From: Streptomyces diastatochromogenes
GTDB lineage: Bacteria > Actinomycetota > Actinomycetes > Streptomycetales > Streptomycetaceae
NCBI RefSeq assembly: GCF_002242805.1
Contig: NZ_MCGQ01000007.1
Coordinates: 1 to 64,000, forward strand
DNA length: 64,000 nt
Reading direction: 5' to 3'
A model generated the notes under the pieces. That model did no database searches and was not told the DNA's origin. It saw only the letters and a list, made by a program, of their open reading frames with translations. Below, piece by piece: positions 52,074 to 63,022 of the stretch. The number at the start of each line of letters is the position of its first letter. Position 1 is the stretch's first letter. A program made the translations under genes and the position numbers.

Positions 52074-53882
52074 TTACGACTTCTTCAGGAACAGGTGGTT
52101 GATGTCGATGAGGCTCGACACCGACCCGTAGCGGGCGCCGCCCACGTTCGACCCGGAGAGCTGGAACTGCTTGGTGTACCACAGCGGAGCGGCCGGAAGG
52201 ACCTTCTCCATCAGGTAGTGCTGGGCTTCCTTCCAGGTCTTCGCGGCCTCGGTCGGCTGCTCGGACAGGGCCTTCTTGATCAGGGCGTCGACCTTGGGGT
52301 CCTTCACGTGCGAGTAGTTCGGCGAGCCGTCGGAGACCTGCGAACCGTCGTAGACCGGCGTGACCACCGTGCCCGGGGACGGCCAGTCCTGGCCCCAGCC
52401 CGAGATGTACATGTCGTACGGGTTGTCCAGCTTGCCGATCTGCTCGTAGTAGCTCGCGGCGTCGACCTCCTTGGAGACGACGTTGAAGCCGACCTTGGTG
52501 AGCGCGTCCTCGATGGCGACCTTGCGCTTCTGACCGTTCTCGCTGTTGGCGTAGGCGAAGACGACCTTCTTCTCGGACGCCGGAATGCTCTTCAGCAGCT
52601 CCTTGGCCTTGGCGATGTTGCCCTGCGGCGTCGCCAGACGGCCGTACGGGTCGTACTTGGCCTCGTAGCCCGGCAGCGTCGGCGCGAAGTAGTTCGGGGC
52701 CACGTCACCGCCGTAGACACCACCCTCACCGGCGATGAGCGACTTGGAGTTCACGGCGTAGGTGATGGCCTGGCGGACCTTCAGGTCCTTCACGCGGTCC
52801 AGGTTGAAGGTCAGCTGCATCACGTAGGGCTGGTAGCCCTTGGTCACGCGCGCGTTGACCGACGGGTTCTTGATGACGTCCTGGATCTGCGTGGCCTCGA
52901 CGCCGCCGGTGAGCTGGATGGCGTTCTTGTCGTCGCCCTGGTCGGCGATCAGACGCTTGGTCTGGGTCGACTCGGTCACGCCGAACTGGAAGTTGAAGCC
53001 GTCCACGTACTGGTGGCGCACGGAGTCCGTCTTCGGGTCCCAGTTGGTGTTCTTGACGAGCACCAGGGACTTGCCGTTCTTGTACGACTGGATCTTGTAC
53101 GGGCCGGTGGCGACCGGAGCCTTGTCGTACTTCTCCTTGGTGTCGTCCTTCGTCGGGACGATCGCGTAGCCGGCCATGGCCAGCGTCTGCGGCAGGTCCG
53201 GGCGCGCCTGGTCGAAGTGGAAGATGACGGTCTTGTCGTCCGGGGTGTCCAGGACCGACTTCGGCAGGTGCTTGCCGTCGAAGCCACCGCCCGGCAGCAG
53301 CTTGCGGTAGTCCTTGGCGTACTTGTCGCCGGCCAGCCAGGTCTGCAGGTAGGGCGGACCGTCGAAAATGAACTTCGCGAACTGGCGCTCGACGGTGTGG
53401 CGGACGTCGGCGGACGTGATGACGTTGCCCTTGGCGTCCTTGATGCCGTCCTTGAGCGTGAACGTCCAGGTCTTGCCGCCGTCCGACATCTTGCCGGAGT
53501 CGGTCGCGAGGTCACCCGCGACCGAGACGTTGCCCTTGTCGTCCTCCTGGAACTGGGTCAGGCGACGGAAGAGCAGGTTGGCGACCTGGCCGGCGTCGGA
53601 GACGTAGGTCTGGCCCGGGTCCAGGTGCGAGAGACCCGCCTCCTGGTAGACCGTGATGGTGCCGCCGCTCTGGGCACCGGCGACGTCCTTGGCCGGACCG
53701 GTGGAGCCGGCAGCGTCGGCGTAGGTGACCGCCTTCGACTGGACCGAGGCTTCCTTCTGGTCCTTCTTGGAGTCCTTACCGGTGTTGGTGCCCTTGTTCT
53801 CGGAGCACCCGGTGAGCGCGAGGGAACCGGCCGCGATGGCGACGACGATGGCCTGCGCTCTGCGCGAGCTGAACGACTTCAT
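52074..53882 (-). CDS. bldKB: BldKB-like oligopeptide-binding lipoprotein
   Basis: 602 residues. Signal peptide MKSFSSRRAQAIVVAIAAGS, lipobox LTGC. Family-5 SBP blocks include DSGKMSDGGKTWTFTLKDG and GPYKIQSYKNGKSLVLVKN, ending DINHLFLKKS. The length and position (second gene, after an OppC-type permease) match S. coelicolor BldKB, the subunit whose loss causes the bald phenotype. The Lys/Asp-rich N-terminus of the mature part (KDSKKDQKE) is typical. Confidence 0.9.
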   Translation of the reverse strand: MKSFSSRRAQAIVVAIAAGSLALTGCSENKGTNTGKDSKKDQKEASVQSKAVTYADAAGSTGPAKDVAGAQSGGTITVYQEAGLSHLDPGQTYVSDAGQVANLLFRRLTQFQEDDKGNVSVAGDLATDSGKMSDGGKTWTFTLKDGIKDAKGNVITSADVRHTVERQFAKFIFDGPPYLQTWLAGDKYAKDYRKLLPGGGFDGKHLPKSVLDTPDDKTVIFHFDQARPDLPQTLAMAGYAIVPTKDDTKEKYDKAPVATGPYKIQSYKNGKSLVLVKNTNWDPKTDSVRHQYVDGFNFQFGVTESTQTKRLIADQGDDKNAIQLTGGVEATQIQDVIKNPSVNARVTKGYQPYVMQLTFNLDRVKDLKVRQAITYAVNSKSLIAGEGGVYGGDVAPNYFAPTLPGYEAKYDPYGRLATPQGNIAKAKELLKSIPASEKKVVFAYANSENGQKRKVAIEDALTKVGFNVVSKEVDAASYYEQIGKLDNPYDMYISGWGQDWPSPGTVVTPVYDGSQVSDGSPNYSHVKDPKVDALIKKALSEQPTEAAKTWKEAQHYLMEKVLPAAPLWYTKQFQLSGSNVGGARYGSVSSLIDINHLFLKKS

Positions 53883-53984
53883 GAGGCGAATGCACCTACC
53901 TGTCGGTTGTTATCCATGAGTACTGCCTGACGCGGCTGGTAGGCCGACTCGGGGGCGGCAGTCATCCCCCCTCCAGCGGACGAT

Positions 53985-55031
53985 CTACCGCCCGGACTTG
54001 GGGTCGAACGCGTCCCGTACCGAGTCTCCGAGGAGATTGAAGGCCAGGACGAAGATCACCAGTGCCACACCCGGGAAGAAGATGAACGACGGGTCCTGCT
54101 CGGCGTACTTGGAGCCGTTGGCGAACAGTCGTCCCCAGTCCGGGGTCGGCTCGACGAAGCCGACACCCGCGAAGGAGAGGAAGGCAATGGTGAGGATGGT
54201 GCTGGGCAGTGTGTACGTGAACTGCACCAGGATGGGCGTCACCACGTTCGGCAGGATCTCCTTGCGGACGATCCGCCAGGGCGAGGCACCGGAGACCTTG
54301 GCGGCCTCCACGAACTCGCGCTCACGCAGGGACAGCACGGTGGAGCGAACCAGTCGGGCCATGCCCATCCAGCCGAGCACCCACAGCACGATCAGCATCG
54401 CCAGCGCCCGGAAGTAGGTCGGCGTCTCCTCCCGCGGGTCCACGAAGAACGCGGTCACCACGGGCATGAAGGCGATGAAGAAGAGCTGCTGCGGGAAGGC
54501 GAGGAAGAAGTCGGTGACCCGGCCGATCCAGTAGTCGGTCCTGCCACCGAAGTAGCCGCCGATCAGGCCGAGGATGATGCCCGTGACCATCATCAGGACG
54601 GTCACGCCGAGCGCCATGAACAGCGAGGTGCGCATGCCGTACACCAGCATCGCGAAGATGTCGCGGCCGTACTGCGGCTCGACGCCGAACCAGTGCGTTC
54701 CGGACAGGCCGCCGAAGTAACCGAGCGGGAGACCGAAGTCGTCGAGGACGGGGGTGTCCTGGTAGGTGGGGTCCTGCCCGTACAGCGTGTACGGGTCCGT
54801 CCCGCTGAGCTTGGTCAGCAGCGGAGCGCCCAGCGCGACGACGAAGTAGAAAATCACTACCACGGCACAGATGACACCGGTACGGTCACGCTTGAAGCGC
54901 TGCCACATCAACTGGCCGGGAGAGCGACCCTCGAGCTTCTTCTCCTCCTTGGCAGGAGTGGGCTTCGACTCGAGTTCGGGCTCCAAGGCAACCGACGGCC
55001 CGGAGCCTTCAGCCTTGGCGGGACTGGTCAT
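53985..55031 (-). CDS. bldKA: BldKA-like oligopeptide ABC importer permease (OppC type)
   Basis: 348 residues from ATG 55031 with GGGGGAAGAA upstream; the frame to 55214 is not coding. A cytoplasmic N-terminal segment (residues 1-50, SKPTPAKEEKKLEG) precedes six membrane helices. EAA motif FVEAAKVSGASPWRIVRKEILPN near residue 255. First gene of the operon, giving order C-A-B-D-F, unlike the A-B-C-D-F order of the second importer. Confidence 0.88.
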   Translation of the reverse strand: MTSPAKAEGSGPSVALEPELESKPTPAKEEKKLEGRSPGQLMWQRFKRDRTGVICAVVVIFYFVVALGAPLLTKLSGTDPYTLYGQDPTYQDTPVLDDFGLPLGYFGGLSGTHWFGVEPQYGRDIFAMLVYGMRTSLFMALGVTVLMMVTGIILGLIGGYFGGRTDYWIGRVTDFFLAFPQQLFFIAFMPVVTAFFVDPREETPTYFRALAMLIVLWVLGWMGMARLVRSTVLSLREREFVEAAKVSGASPWRIVRKEILPNVVTPILVQFTYTLPSTILTIAFLSFAGVGFVEPTPDWGRLFANGSKYAEQDPSFIFFPGVALVIFVLAFNLLGDSVRDAFDPKSGR

Positions 55032-55392
55032 GTGTGTTCTTCCCCCGGGGGGTTGGAGAGTTGAGCGCAGCGCAGATACCGGAGAGTTCTGCGGTTTGGG
55101 GGAACTTTCGCCAATGTGTTCAACGCGCGTCAAGGGCGGACGACATAGGGATCTCCCTACCGTCAATATTTTGAGCAAAAATTGCAAAGATCGACACCTG
55201 TGCGCGCTTGACACCCGCGGCGACAGACCGGCAAATCGGACGCTTCGCCGTATTTTTTTGTTTTACATGTCCGAAACGTGAAGCGTGCTGCTCCGGTATC
55301 CGAACACTCGCCCTCTCCAGGGCCCATGAGCATGCCGAAAGCCCGGCCCTCCGGTAGGCGGAGGACCGGGTCTTACGGGGTCTCAGGAGGCG
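55032..55392. promoter_or_regulatory. 361-bp upstream region of the bldK operon
   Basis: No gene is seen here. It contains an exact inverted repeat TAGGGA-TC-TCCCTA (55146-55159), an A/T-rich segment 55166-55186 (TCAATATTTTGAGC) and a T-tract at 55252-55262. The typA terminator occupies 55342-55370. The A/T-rich part is the best place for the bldK promoter on the minus strand. I could not align it to a known BldD, AdpA or GlnR site by eye. Confidence 0.5.
55342..55370 (-). terminator. typA terminator
   Basis: Stem CCCGGCCCTCCG (55342-55353) / CGGAGGACCGGG (55359-55370) with one mismatch and a 5-base loop, 23 bp beyond the typA stop. Confidence 0.75.
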
Positions 55393-57300
<1,908 letters not shown>

Positions 57301-57440
57301 ATTGCGACGTACTCCCGGGATGTGAGGAAGGCCCTCTCGTACGTCCGTGTGACGCGGGCCCTGCCGGGCTTGACATGCCACGGCCTCACCCCATGTTACG
57401 TGGCCCCGAGCGGGTCGGCCTCCTCAGGGCCACGGAGGTC

Positions 57441-59654
57441 TCAGCTGGCGGACGGGCTGGGCGAGACCTTGGCCCCCTTCTTCAGGAAGCCCATGTCCTC
57501 GTAGACCGGTGTCTGGAACCCGAAGGCACCCGCGTTGACCAGGTTGTTCCGTGCGCCGACCAGCTGCGGCCGCTGGTAGAGCGGAAGGGATCCCGCCGCC
57601 GCCCAGATCCGGGAGTCCGCCTTGCGGATCAGGTCCCGTGCCTCGTCCTCGTCCAGCGTCGAGGCGGCCTGGTCGAAGAGCTGGTCGACCTGGTCGGTGC
57701 CGACCCGGGTGAAGTTCTGCTCGACGTTCACCGAGCCGTCGGCGGCCGGGACCGGCTTGGCGTAGATCGGCCGGGCGTCGGTCGCGGGGAAGGCGGAGGA
57801 GGGCCAGGAGTACAGGGCGAGGTCGTAGTCGCCGGCGGCGACGTGGTCCTTGAAGTAGCTCTCGTCCGAGACCTTGGTGATCGTGGTGCGGATGCCGACC
57901 TTCTCCAGCATCGCCGAGATCCGCTCGGCGACGGAGTTCAGGGTCTCGGAGCCGGGCCCCGAGGGGAGCACGAAGCGCAGGGCGAGCGCCTTGCCGTCCT
58001 TGGCCAGCGGCCCGGTCACGGCACCGGCCGGGGCGGCGGTGCCCTTCGGGGCGTAGGCGCCGGGTGCGCCGCCCTGCCCGCCGGAGTACTGCTTGCCGTC
58101 CCGGGACAGATGCTTGCCGCCCTCGTCGCCCTTCTCCCCCTTCTCCGCCTTCTCCGTCTTCTCCTCGGCCGACTCGTGGTGCTTGCCCTTGTCGTCCCTG
58201 CCCTTGTCGTCCTCGCCGACGATGTACTGGCCGTCGTCGCCGCCGTCGGACTGGTCCTCCTTCTTCTTGGTGCTCTCGGCGCCGGCCGCCTTCTCGGCCT
58301 TCTTCTGCTCCTTCACCGGGCCGCCGAGCACCCAGCCGGCGTCCGCGAGCAGCGCGGCGGCCTCCTTGGTGTCCGGGCCGCCCAGGGCGCCGCTGTTGTC
58401 GGCGTAGTCGGCCTGCCCGGACAGGGCGAGGTGGCTGCCGACCGGGACGGCGGGCAGGCCGAGCGGGGTCAGTACGAGCTTGGCCAGTTCCGTGCGGTCG
58501 ATCGCGCGGGCGACGGCCCGGCGGACCCGCTCGTCGGTGAGGGGGCCCTCGGCGCCGTTGAGGGCGAGCTGGGTGTAGGCGGGCTCCAGCGACTTGCGGA
58601 CGTCGAAGGCGTGCAGCTTCTCCTGCTGCTCGAGGTACCGGGTGATGGCCCGGCGCAGCTTCTTCTTGCCGACCTTGACCTCGTCGGCGTCGAAGCCGTG
58701 CGCGAGCGCCCAGGAGCGCAGCTTCTTGGCGGAGGTCTTGCCGGCGCCCTGCAGCGGGGTGCCGGTGCCGCCCTGGCGGGAGGCGAGGTTGATCCGCTCG
58801 GCCTCGGCCGGGTCGATGTCGGCGAGGTCCACGGTTCCGTCGGCGAGCGCCGCCGCCCGCTTGTCGCGGTCCACGGCGTGCAGCACGATCTCGTTCAGCT
58901 TGGCCGGCTTGCCCCACCAGCGCGGGTTGCGGGTGAGGACGATGTCCTTCGTGGCGGTGTCGACCTTCTCGACCTTGAAGGGGCCCGCGGTGACGTTCAG
59001 CTTGCGGCGGGCGCCGTCGTTGAAGGCGTCCGGGGTGCCCATGACGTCCTTCGGGTACAGCGGGGAGAACAGGGACTTCCAGTCGGCGTAGGGGCGGGAG
59101 AAGGTGACCCGGACCTGGAGGTCGTTCGCGCCGCGCTCGATCTTCTCGATGCGGTCGTAGCCGGCGTTGCGGGCGGTCCAGTAGGCGCTGTCCCGGCCGG
59201 ACAGGGCGCGCCACTGGGCGACGAAGTCGGCAGCGCCGATCTCCCGGCCGTCGCTCCAGACGGCCTGCTGGTTCAGCTTGTACTGCACGACCTGGCGCGG
59301 CTCGGTCTCGATGACCTTGGCGGACTCCAGGTAGGCGGGGTTGGCCACCGGACGCCCGGCGGCGTCGAGACGGAACATCGACGGCAGCACGGCCTGGGCG
59401 ACCCGGGTGGTGCCCGCGTCGGCATCGGCCTGGAAGGTGTTCAGGGTCTCCGGTACGGCGTCCACGGCCCACTTCAGGGTGCCGCCCTCGGCCACCTTGT
59501 CCCGGGCGACGAGGTCGATGTCCTGCCCGGCCAGCGGACGGCTGGCCTCCTCGTCGGAGCCACAGCCGGCGAGCAGGGAGACCGCGAGGGCGCCCGCGGT
59601 GAGGAAGGCGGCCGAACGCAGGACCGCGCGCGAACCGACGCCGTCGTGGGACAT
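57441..59654 (-). CDS. LpqW-like solute-binding lipoprotein with a charged insert
   Basis: 737 residues. Signal peptide and lipobox LAGC near residue 31. SBP family-5 blocks include NQQAVWSDGREIGAADFVAQW and RVTFSRPYADWKSLFSPLYP. A charged low-complexity insert (about residues 440-530) is rich in Lys, Glu, Asp and Gly (for example KAEKGEKGDEGGKH). The position after typA equals LpqW in mycobacteria, an SBP-fold lipoprotein in lipoarabinomannan control. No importer genes flank it, so it may be a sensor rather than a transporter part. Confidence 0.85.
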   Translation of the reverse strand: MSHDGVGSRAVLRSAAFLTAGALAVSLLAGCGSDEEASRPLAGQDIDLVARDKVAEGGTLKWAVDAVPETLNTFQADADAGTTRVAQAVLPSMFRLDAAGRPVANPAYLESAKVIETEPRQVVQYKLNQQAVWSDGREIGAADFVAQWRALSGRDSAYWTARNAGYDRIEKIERGANDLQVRVTFSRPYADWKSLFSPLYPKDVMGTPDAFNDGARRKLNVTAGPFKVEKVDTATKDIVLTRNPRWWGKPAKLNEIVLHAVDRDKRAAALADGTVDLADIDPAEAERINLASRQGGTGTPLQGAGKTSAKKLRSWALAHGFDADEVKVGKKKLRRAITRYLEQQEKLHAFDVRKSLEPAYTQLALNGAEGPLTDERVRRAVARAIDRTELAKLVLTPLGLPAVPVGSHLALSGQADYADNSGALGGPDTKEAAALLADAGWVLGGPVKEQKKAEKAAGAESTKKKEDQSDGGDDGQYIVGEDDKGRDDKGKHHESAEEKTEKAEKGEKGDEGGKHLSRDGKQYSGGQGGAPGAYAPKGTAAPAGAVTGPLAKDGKALALRFVLPSGPGSETLNSVAERISAMLEKVGIRTTITKVSDESYFKDHVAAGDYDLALYSWPSSAFPATDARPIYAKPVPAADGSVNVEQNFTRVGTDQVDQLFDQAASTLDEDEARDLIRKADSRIWAAAGSLPLYQRPQLVGARNNLVNAGAFGFQTPVYEDMGFLKKGAKVSPSPSAS

Positions 59655-59941
59655 CTCTGCTACCTCCGGGAAGCCGCGGGCGTTATGATCACTTTTGGCC
59701 GTATATGGAGCTGATCAGATCTATGCGCCCAGTGAAGAGGAAAGGATCCGGCAACAGCGGGCGACACGGCGACGACGCAAAGTAAGCCACCCGTGCGGCG
59801 CAACACACCCGGAGATGCACCCGTGCGCCTCGGCCAATCGGTGCACATGTCTTCACAGCGACAGGTGTGACGCGCAACACTCCAAGGCGCATGAACGTTG
59901 CCGCCCAGGGCCCGTAGGACCCGTGGAAGTGAGGGCAAGTC

Positions 59942-60232
59942 ATGTCCGTGCACGACGAACTGACAACCGTCCAGCGCAGCCTCGACGATCTGTACCGGTC
60001 GCTCGGGCGCCTGGAGAAGCAGCTGGGCAGCGGTGGCCTGGAGATGCGCCGGGTCCGGATGGACGCCGACCATCTGCGCGAGAGCCTGGCGCTGCTGCGG
60101 GACGCGGCCAGCAGTCCGGCCGCCCCGAACCGGCCCGACCTCGTCACCATCTCCGACACGCCGTACGACATCAGCCTGTGGACGGACTCGGACGACGAGG
60201 GCCTGGGCGCCCGCGACCGGCACGCACCCTGA
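59942..60232 (+). CDS. Hypothetical protein, 96 residues
   Basis: Coiled-coil-like helical N-terminus (ELTTVQRSLDDLYRSLGRLEKQLGSGG) and an acidic C-terminus ending GARDRHAP. First gene of the sdh operon, 18 bp before the next. The 287-bp upstream gap (59655-59941) is divergent with the LpqW-like gene and shows nothing else I can name. Conservation next to sdh suggests a link, but function is unknown. Confidence 0.7.
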   Translation: MSVHDELTTVQRSLDDLYRSLGRLEKQLGSGGLEMRRVRMDADHLRESLALLRDAASSPAAPNRPDLVTISDTPYDISLWTDSDDEGLGARDRHAP

Positions 60233-60250
60233 ACCGACCGGAGTCCTCCC

Positions 60251-61072
60251 TTGGCGACTGGTACGGAACCCCAACAGAACAGCGGCGGCGTACGGTCCCG
60301 TACGCGCGCCGCGATCGCCGCACCGCATCTGCGGACCGACCGCTGGTGGCTGGCGCCCGCCGTCACCGCGGCCGGTCTGTTCGCCTTCGTCGTCTACTCG
60401 ACCTGGCGGGCCTTCGCGAACGCGCACTACTACGCGGCGCCGTACGTCTCCCCGTTCTACTCGCCGTGCCTGGCGCAGAACTGCGCGACCATGCACGCGG
60501 GGCCGAACGCCGACCTCTTCGGGAGCTGGTGGGCGATCTCCCCCGCCATCATCATCCTGATCTTCCCGCTCGGCTTCCGGCTGACCTGCTACTACTACCG
60601 CAAGGCGTACTACCGCAGCTTCTGGGCGTCCCCGCCCGCCTGCGCGGTGGCCGAACCGCACCGCACGTACACCGGTGAGAGCCGCTTCCCGCTCATCCTG
60701 CAGAACATCCACCGGTACTTCTTCTACGCCGCCCTGCTGGTCGCCGGCGTGCTGAGCTACGACACCGTGCTGGCCTTCCGTGACCAGCACTACCGCTGGG
60801 GCCACATGGGCCTCGGCACCCTCGTCTTCCTGGTCAACATCGTGCTGATCTGGGCGTACACGCTCTCCTGCCACTCCTGCCGGCACATCGTCGGCGGCAA
60901 GCTCAAGCACTTCTCGAAGCACCCGGTGCGCTACCAGGCCTGGCAGTTCGTCGGAAAGCTCAACGCCCGGCACATGCAGCTCGCCTGGGCCTCGCTGCTG
61001 AGCGTGGCGTTCGCCGACTTCTACGTCTATCTCGTCGCGTCCGGTGTCTTCGACGATCCGCGCTTCTTCTAG
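60251..61072 (+). CDS. sdhC: Succinate dehydrogenase membrane anchor subunit
   Basis: 273 residues from TTG 60251, GGAG 7 bases upstream. Five membrane segments (LAPAVTAAGLFAFVVYST, WAISPAIIILIFPLGFR, IHRYFFYAALLVAGVLS, LGTLVFLVNIVLIWAYTLS, AWASLLSVAFADFYVYLVAS). Several His (HRYFF, RWGHM, SCHSCRH) could bind haem, as in the actinobacterial Sdh1-type anchor (Rv0249c-like, recalled). It precedes sdhA by 21 bp. Not a classic SdhC/SdhD pair. Confidence 0.8.
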   Translation: MATGTEPQQNSGGVRSRTRAAIAAPHLRTDRWWLAPAVTAAGLFAFVVYSTWRAFANAHYYAAPYVSPFYSPCLAQNCATMHAGPNADLFGSWWAISPAIIILIFPLGFRLTCYYYRKAYYRSFWASPPACAVAEPHRTYTGESRFPLILQNIHRYFFYAALLVAGVLSYDTVLAFRDQHYRWGHMGLGTLVFLVNIVLIWAYTLSCHSCRHIVGGKLKHFSKHPVRYQAWQFVGKLNARHMQLAWASLLSVAFADFYVYLVASGVFDDPRFF

Positions 61073-61093
61073 TGAGTCAGTGAGGACTGATAG

Positions 61094-63022
61094 ATGTCCG
61101 TGGTGGACCGGCAGGAGTGGGACGTCGTCGTGGTCGGTGCCGGCGGCGCCGGGCTGCGGGCCGCGATCGAGGCGCGCGAGCGGGGCGCCCGTACGGCGGT
61201 GATCTGCAAGTCGCTGTTCGGCAAGGCGCACACCGTGATGGCCGAGGGCGGCATCGCGGCGGCCATGGCCAACGTCAACGAGCACGACAACTGGCAGGTC
61301 CACTTCCGCGACACCCTGCGCGGCGGCAAGTTCCTCAACCAGTGGCGGATGGCCGAACTGCACGCGCAGGAGGCCCCGGAGCGGGTGTGGGAGCTGGAGA
61401 CCTGGGGCGCGCTGTTCGACCGTACGAAGGACGGGAAGATCTCGCAGCGCAACTTCGGCGGCCACGAGTACCCGCGGCTCGCCCATGTCGGCGACCGTAC
61501 GGGGCTCGAACTGATCCGCACCCTCCAGCAGAAGATCGTCGCCTTGCAGCAGGAGGACTTCAAGGAGACCGGGGACTACGAGTCCGGGCTGAAGGTCTTC
61601 CAGGAGTGCACGGTCACCCGTGTCCTGAAGGACGGTGACCGGGTTTCCGGGGTCTTCGCCTACGACCGCGAGTCCGGCCGCTTCTTCGTCCTGGAGGCGC
61701 CCGCGGTGGTCGTGGCGACCGGCGGGATCGGCAAGTCGTTCAAGGTGACGTCCAACTCGTGGGAGTACACCGGCGACGGGCACGCGCTGGCGCTGCTCGC
61801 CGGGGCGCCGCTGCTGAACATGGAGTTCGTGCAGTTCCATCCGACCGGCATGGTCTGGCCGCCGTCGGTGAAGGGCATCCTCGTCACCGAGTCGGTGCGC
61901 GGCGACGGCGGGGTGCTGCGCAACTCCGAGGGCAAGCGGTTCATGTTCGACTACATCCCCGACGTCTTCAAGGAGAAGTACGCCGAGTCGGAGGAGGAGG
62001 GCGACCGCTGGTACGAGGACCCGGACCACAACCGGCGTCCCCCGGAACTGCTCCCCCGCGACGAGGTGGCCCGGGCGATCAACTCCGAGGTGAAGGCGGG
62101 CCGCGGCTCCCCGCACGGCGGGGTCTTCCTGGACGTGTCGACGCGCATGCCGGCGGAGGTCATCCGGCGCCGGCTGCCGTCCATGTACCACCAGTTCAAG
62201 GAGCTGGCGGACGTCGACATCACGGCGGAGGCGATGGAGGTCGGGCCGACCTGCCACTACGTGATGGGCGGCATCGCGGTCGACTCCGAGACGGCGGCGG
62301 CGCGCGGGGTGCCGGGGCTGTTCGCGGCCGGTGAGGTCGCCGGCGGTATGCACGGCTCCAACCGGCTGGGCGGCAACTCGCTCTCCGACCTGCTGGTGTT
62401 CGGGCGCCGGGCCGGCTGGCACGCGGCCGAGTACGCGGCCGGCGTGGCCGAGCGTCCCGAGGTCGCCGAGGACCAGGTCAACCTGGCGTCCGCGGAGGCC
62501 CTGCGGCCCTTCGCCGCGGAGACGGAGGGCGAGGCGGGCCCGCCGGAGAACCCGTACACCCTGCATCAGGAACTCCAGCAGACCATGAACGACCTGGTCG
62601 GCATCATCCGCCGCGAGGGCGAGATGGAGCAGGCCCTGCAGAAGCTGGCCGAGCTGCGCGTGCGGGCCCGGCGGGCGGGTGTCGAGGGGCACCGCCAGTT
62701 CAATCCGGGCTGGCATCTCGCCCTCGACCTGCGGAACATGCTGCTGGTCAGCGAGTGCGTCGCGCGGGCCGCGCTGGAGCGCAGCGAGTCGCGCGGCGGG
62801 CACACCCGCGAGGACCATCCGACGATGGACCGCGCCTGGCGCAACGTGAACCTGCTGTGCTCGCTCGCCGATCCCACCGGAGGCCTCGCGGCGACCGATC
62901 CCGCCCGCGGCCAGATCCGGCTCACCCGCGAGACCACCGAATCCATCCGCCCGGACCTGCTCGCCCTCTTCGAGAAGGAGGAGCTGGTCAAGTACCTCGC
63001 CGAAGAGGAGCTGTACGAGTGA
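61094..63022 (+). CDS. sdhA: Succinate dehydrogenase/fumarate reductase flavoprotein
   Basis: 642 residues. FAD-binding VVVGAGGAGLRAAIEA near residue 12, covalent-FAD His motif KAHTVMAEGGIAAA near 52, active-site HPTGM near 254, DEVARAI and GGVFLDVSTRMP near 345, and MHGSNRLGGNSLSDLLVFG near 420. Member of the actinobacterial Sdh1 type. Coupled to sdhB by a GTGA overlap. Confidence 0.95.
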   Translation: MSVVDRQEWDVVVVGAGGAGLRAAIEARERGARTAVICKSLFGKAHTVMAEGGIAAAMANVNEHDNWQVHFRDTLRGGKFLNQWRMAELHAQEAPERVWELETWGALFDRTKDGKISQRNFGGHEYPRLAHVGDRTGLELIRTLQQKIVALQQEDFKETGDYESGLKVFQECTVTRVLKDGDRVSGVFAYDRESGRFFVLEAPAVVVATGGIGKSFKVTSNSWEYTGDGHALALLAGAPLLNMEFVQFHPTGMVWPPSVKGILVTESVRGDGGVLRNSEGKRFMFDYIPDVFKEKYAESEEEGDRWYEDPDHNRRPPELLPRDEVARAINSEVKAGRGSPHGGVFLDVSTRMPAEVIRRRLPSMYHQFKELADVDITAEAMEVGPTCHYVMGGIAVDSETAAARGVPGLFAAGEVAGGMHGSNRLGGNSLSDLLVFGRRAGWHAAEYAAGVAERPEVAEDQVNLASAEALRPFAAETEGEAGPPENPYTLHQELQQTMNDLVGIIRREGEMEQALQKLAELRVRARRAGVEGHRQFNPGWHLALDLRNMLLVSECVARAALERSESRGGHTREDHPTMDRAWRNVNLLCSLADPTGGLAATDPARGQIRLTRETTESIRPDLLALFEKEELVKYLAEEELYE

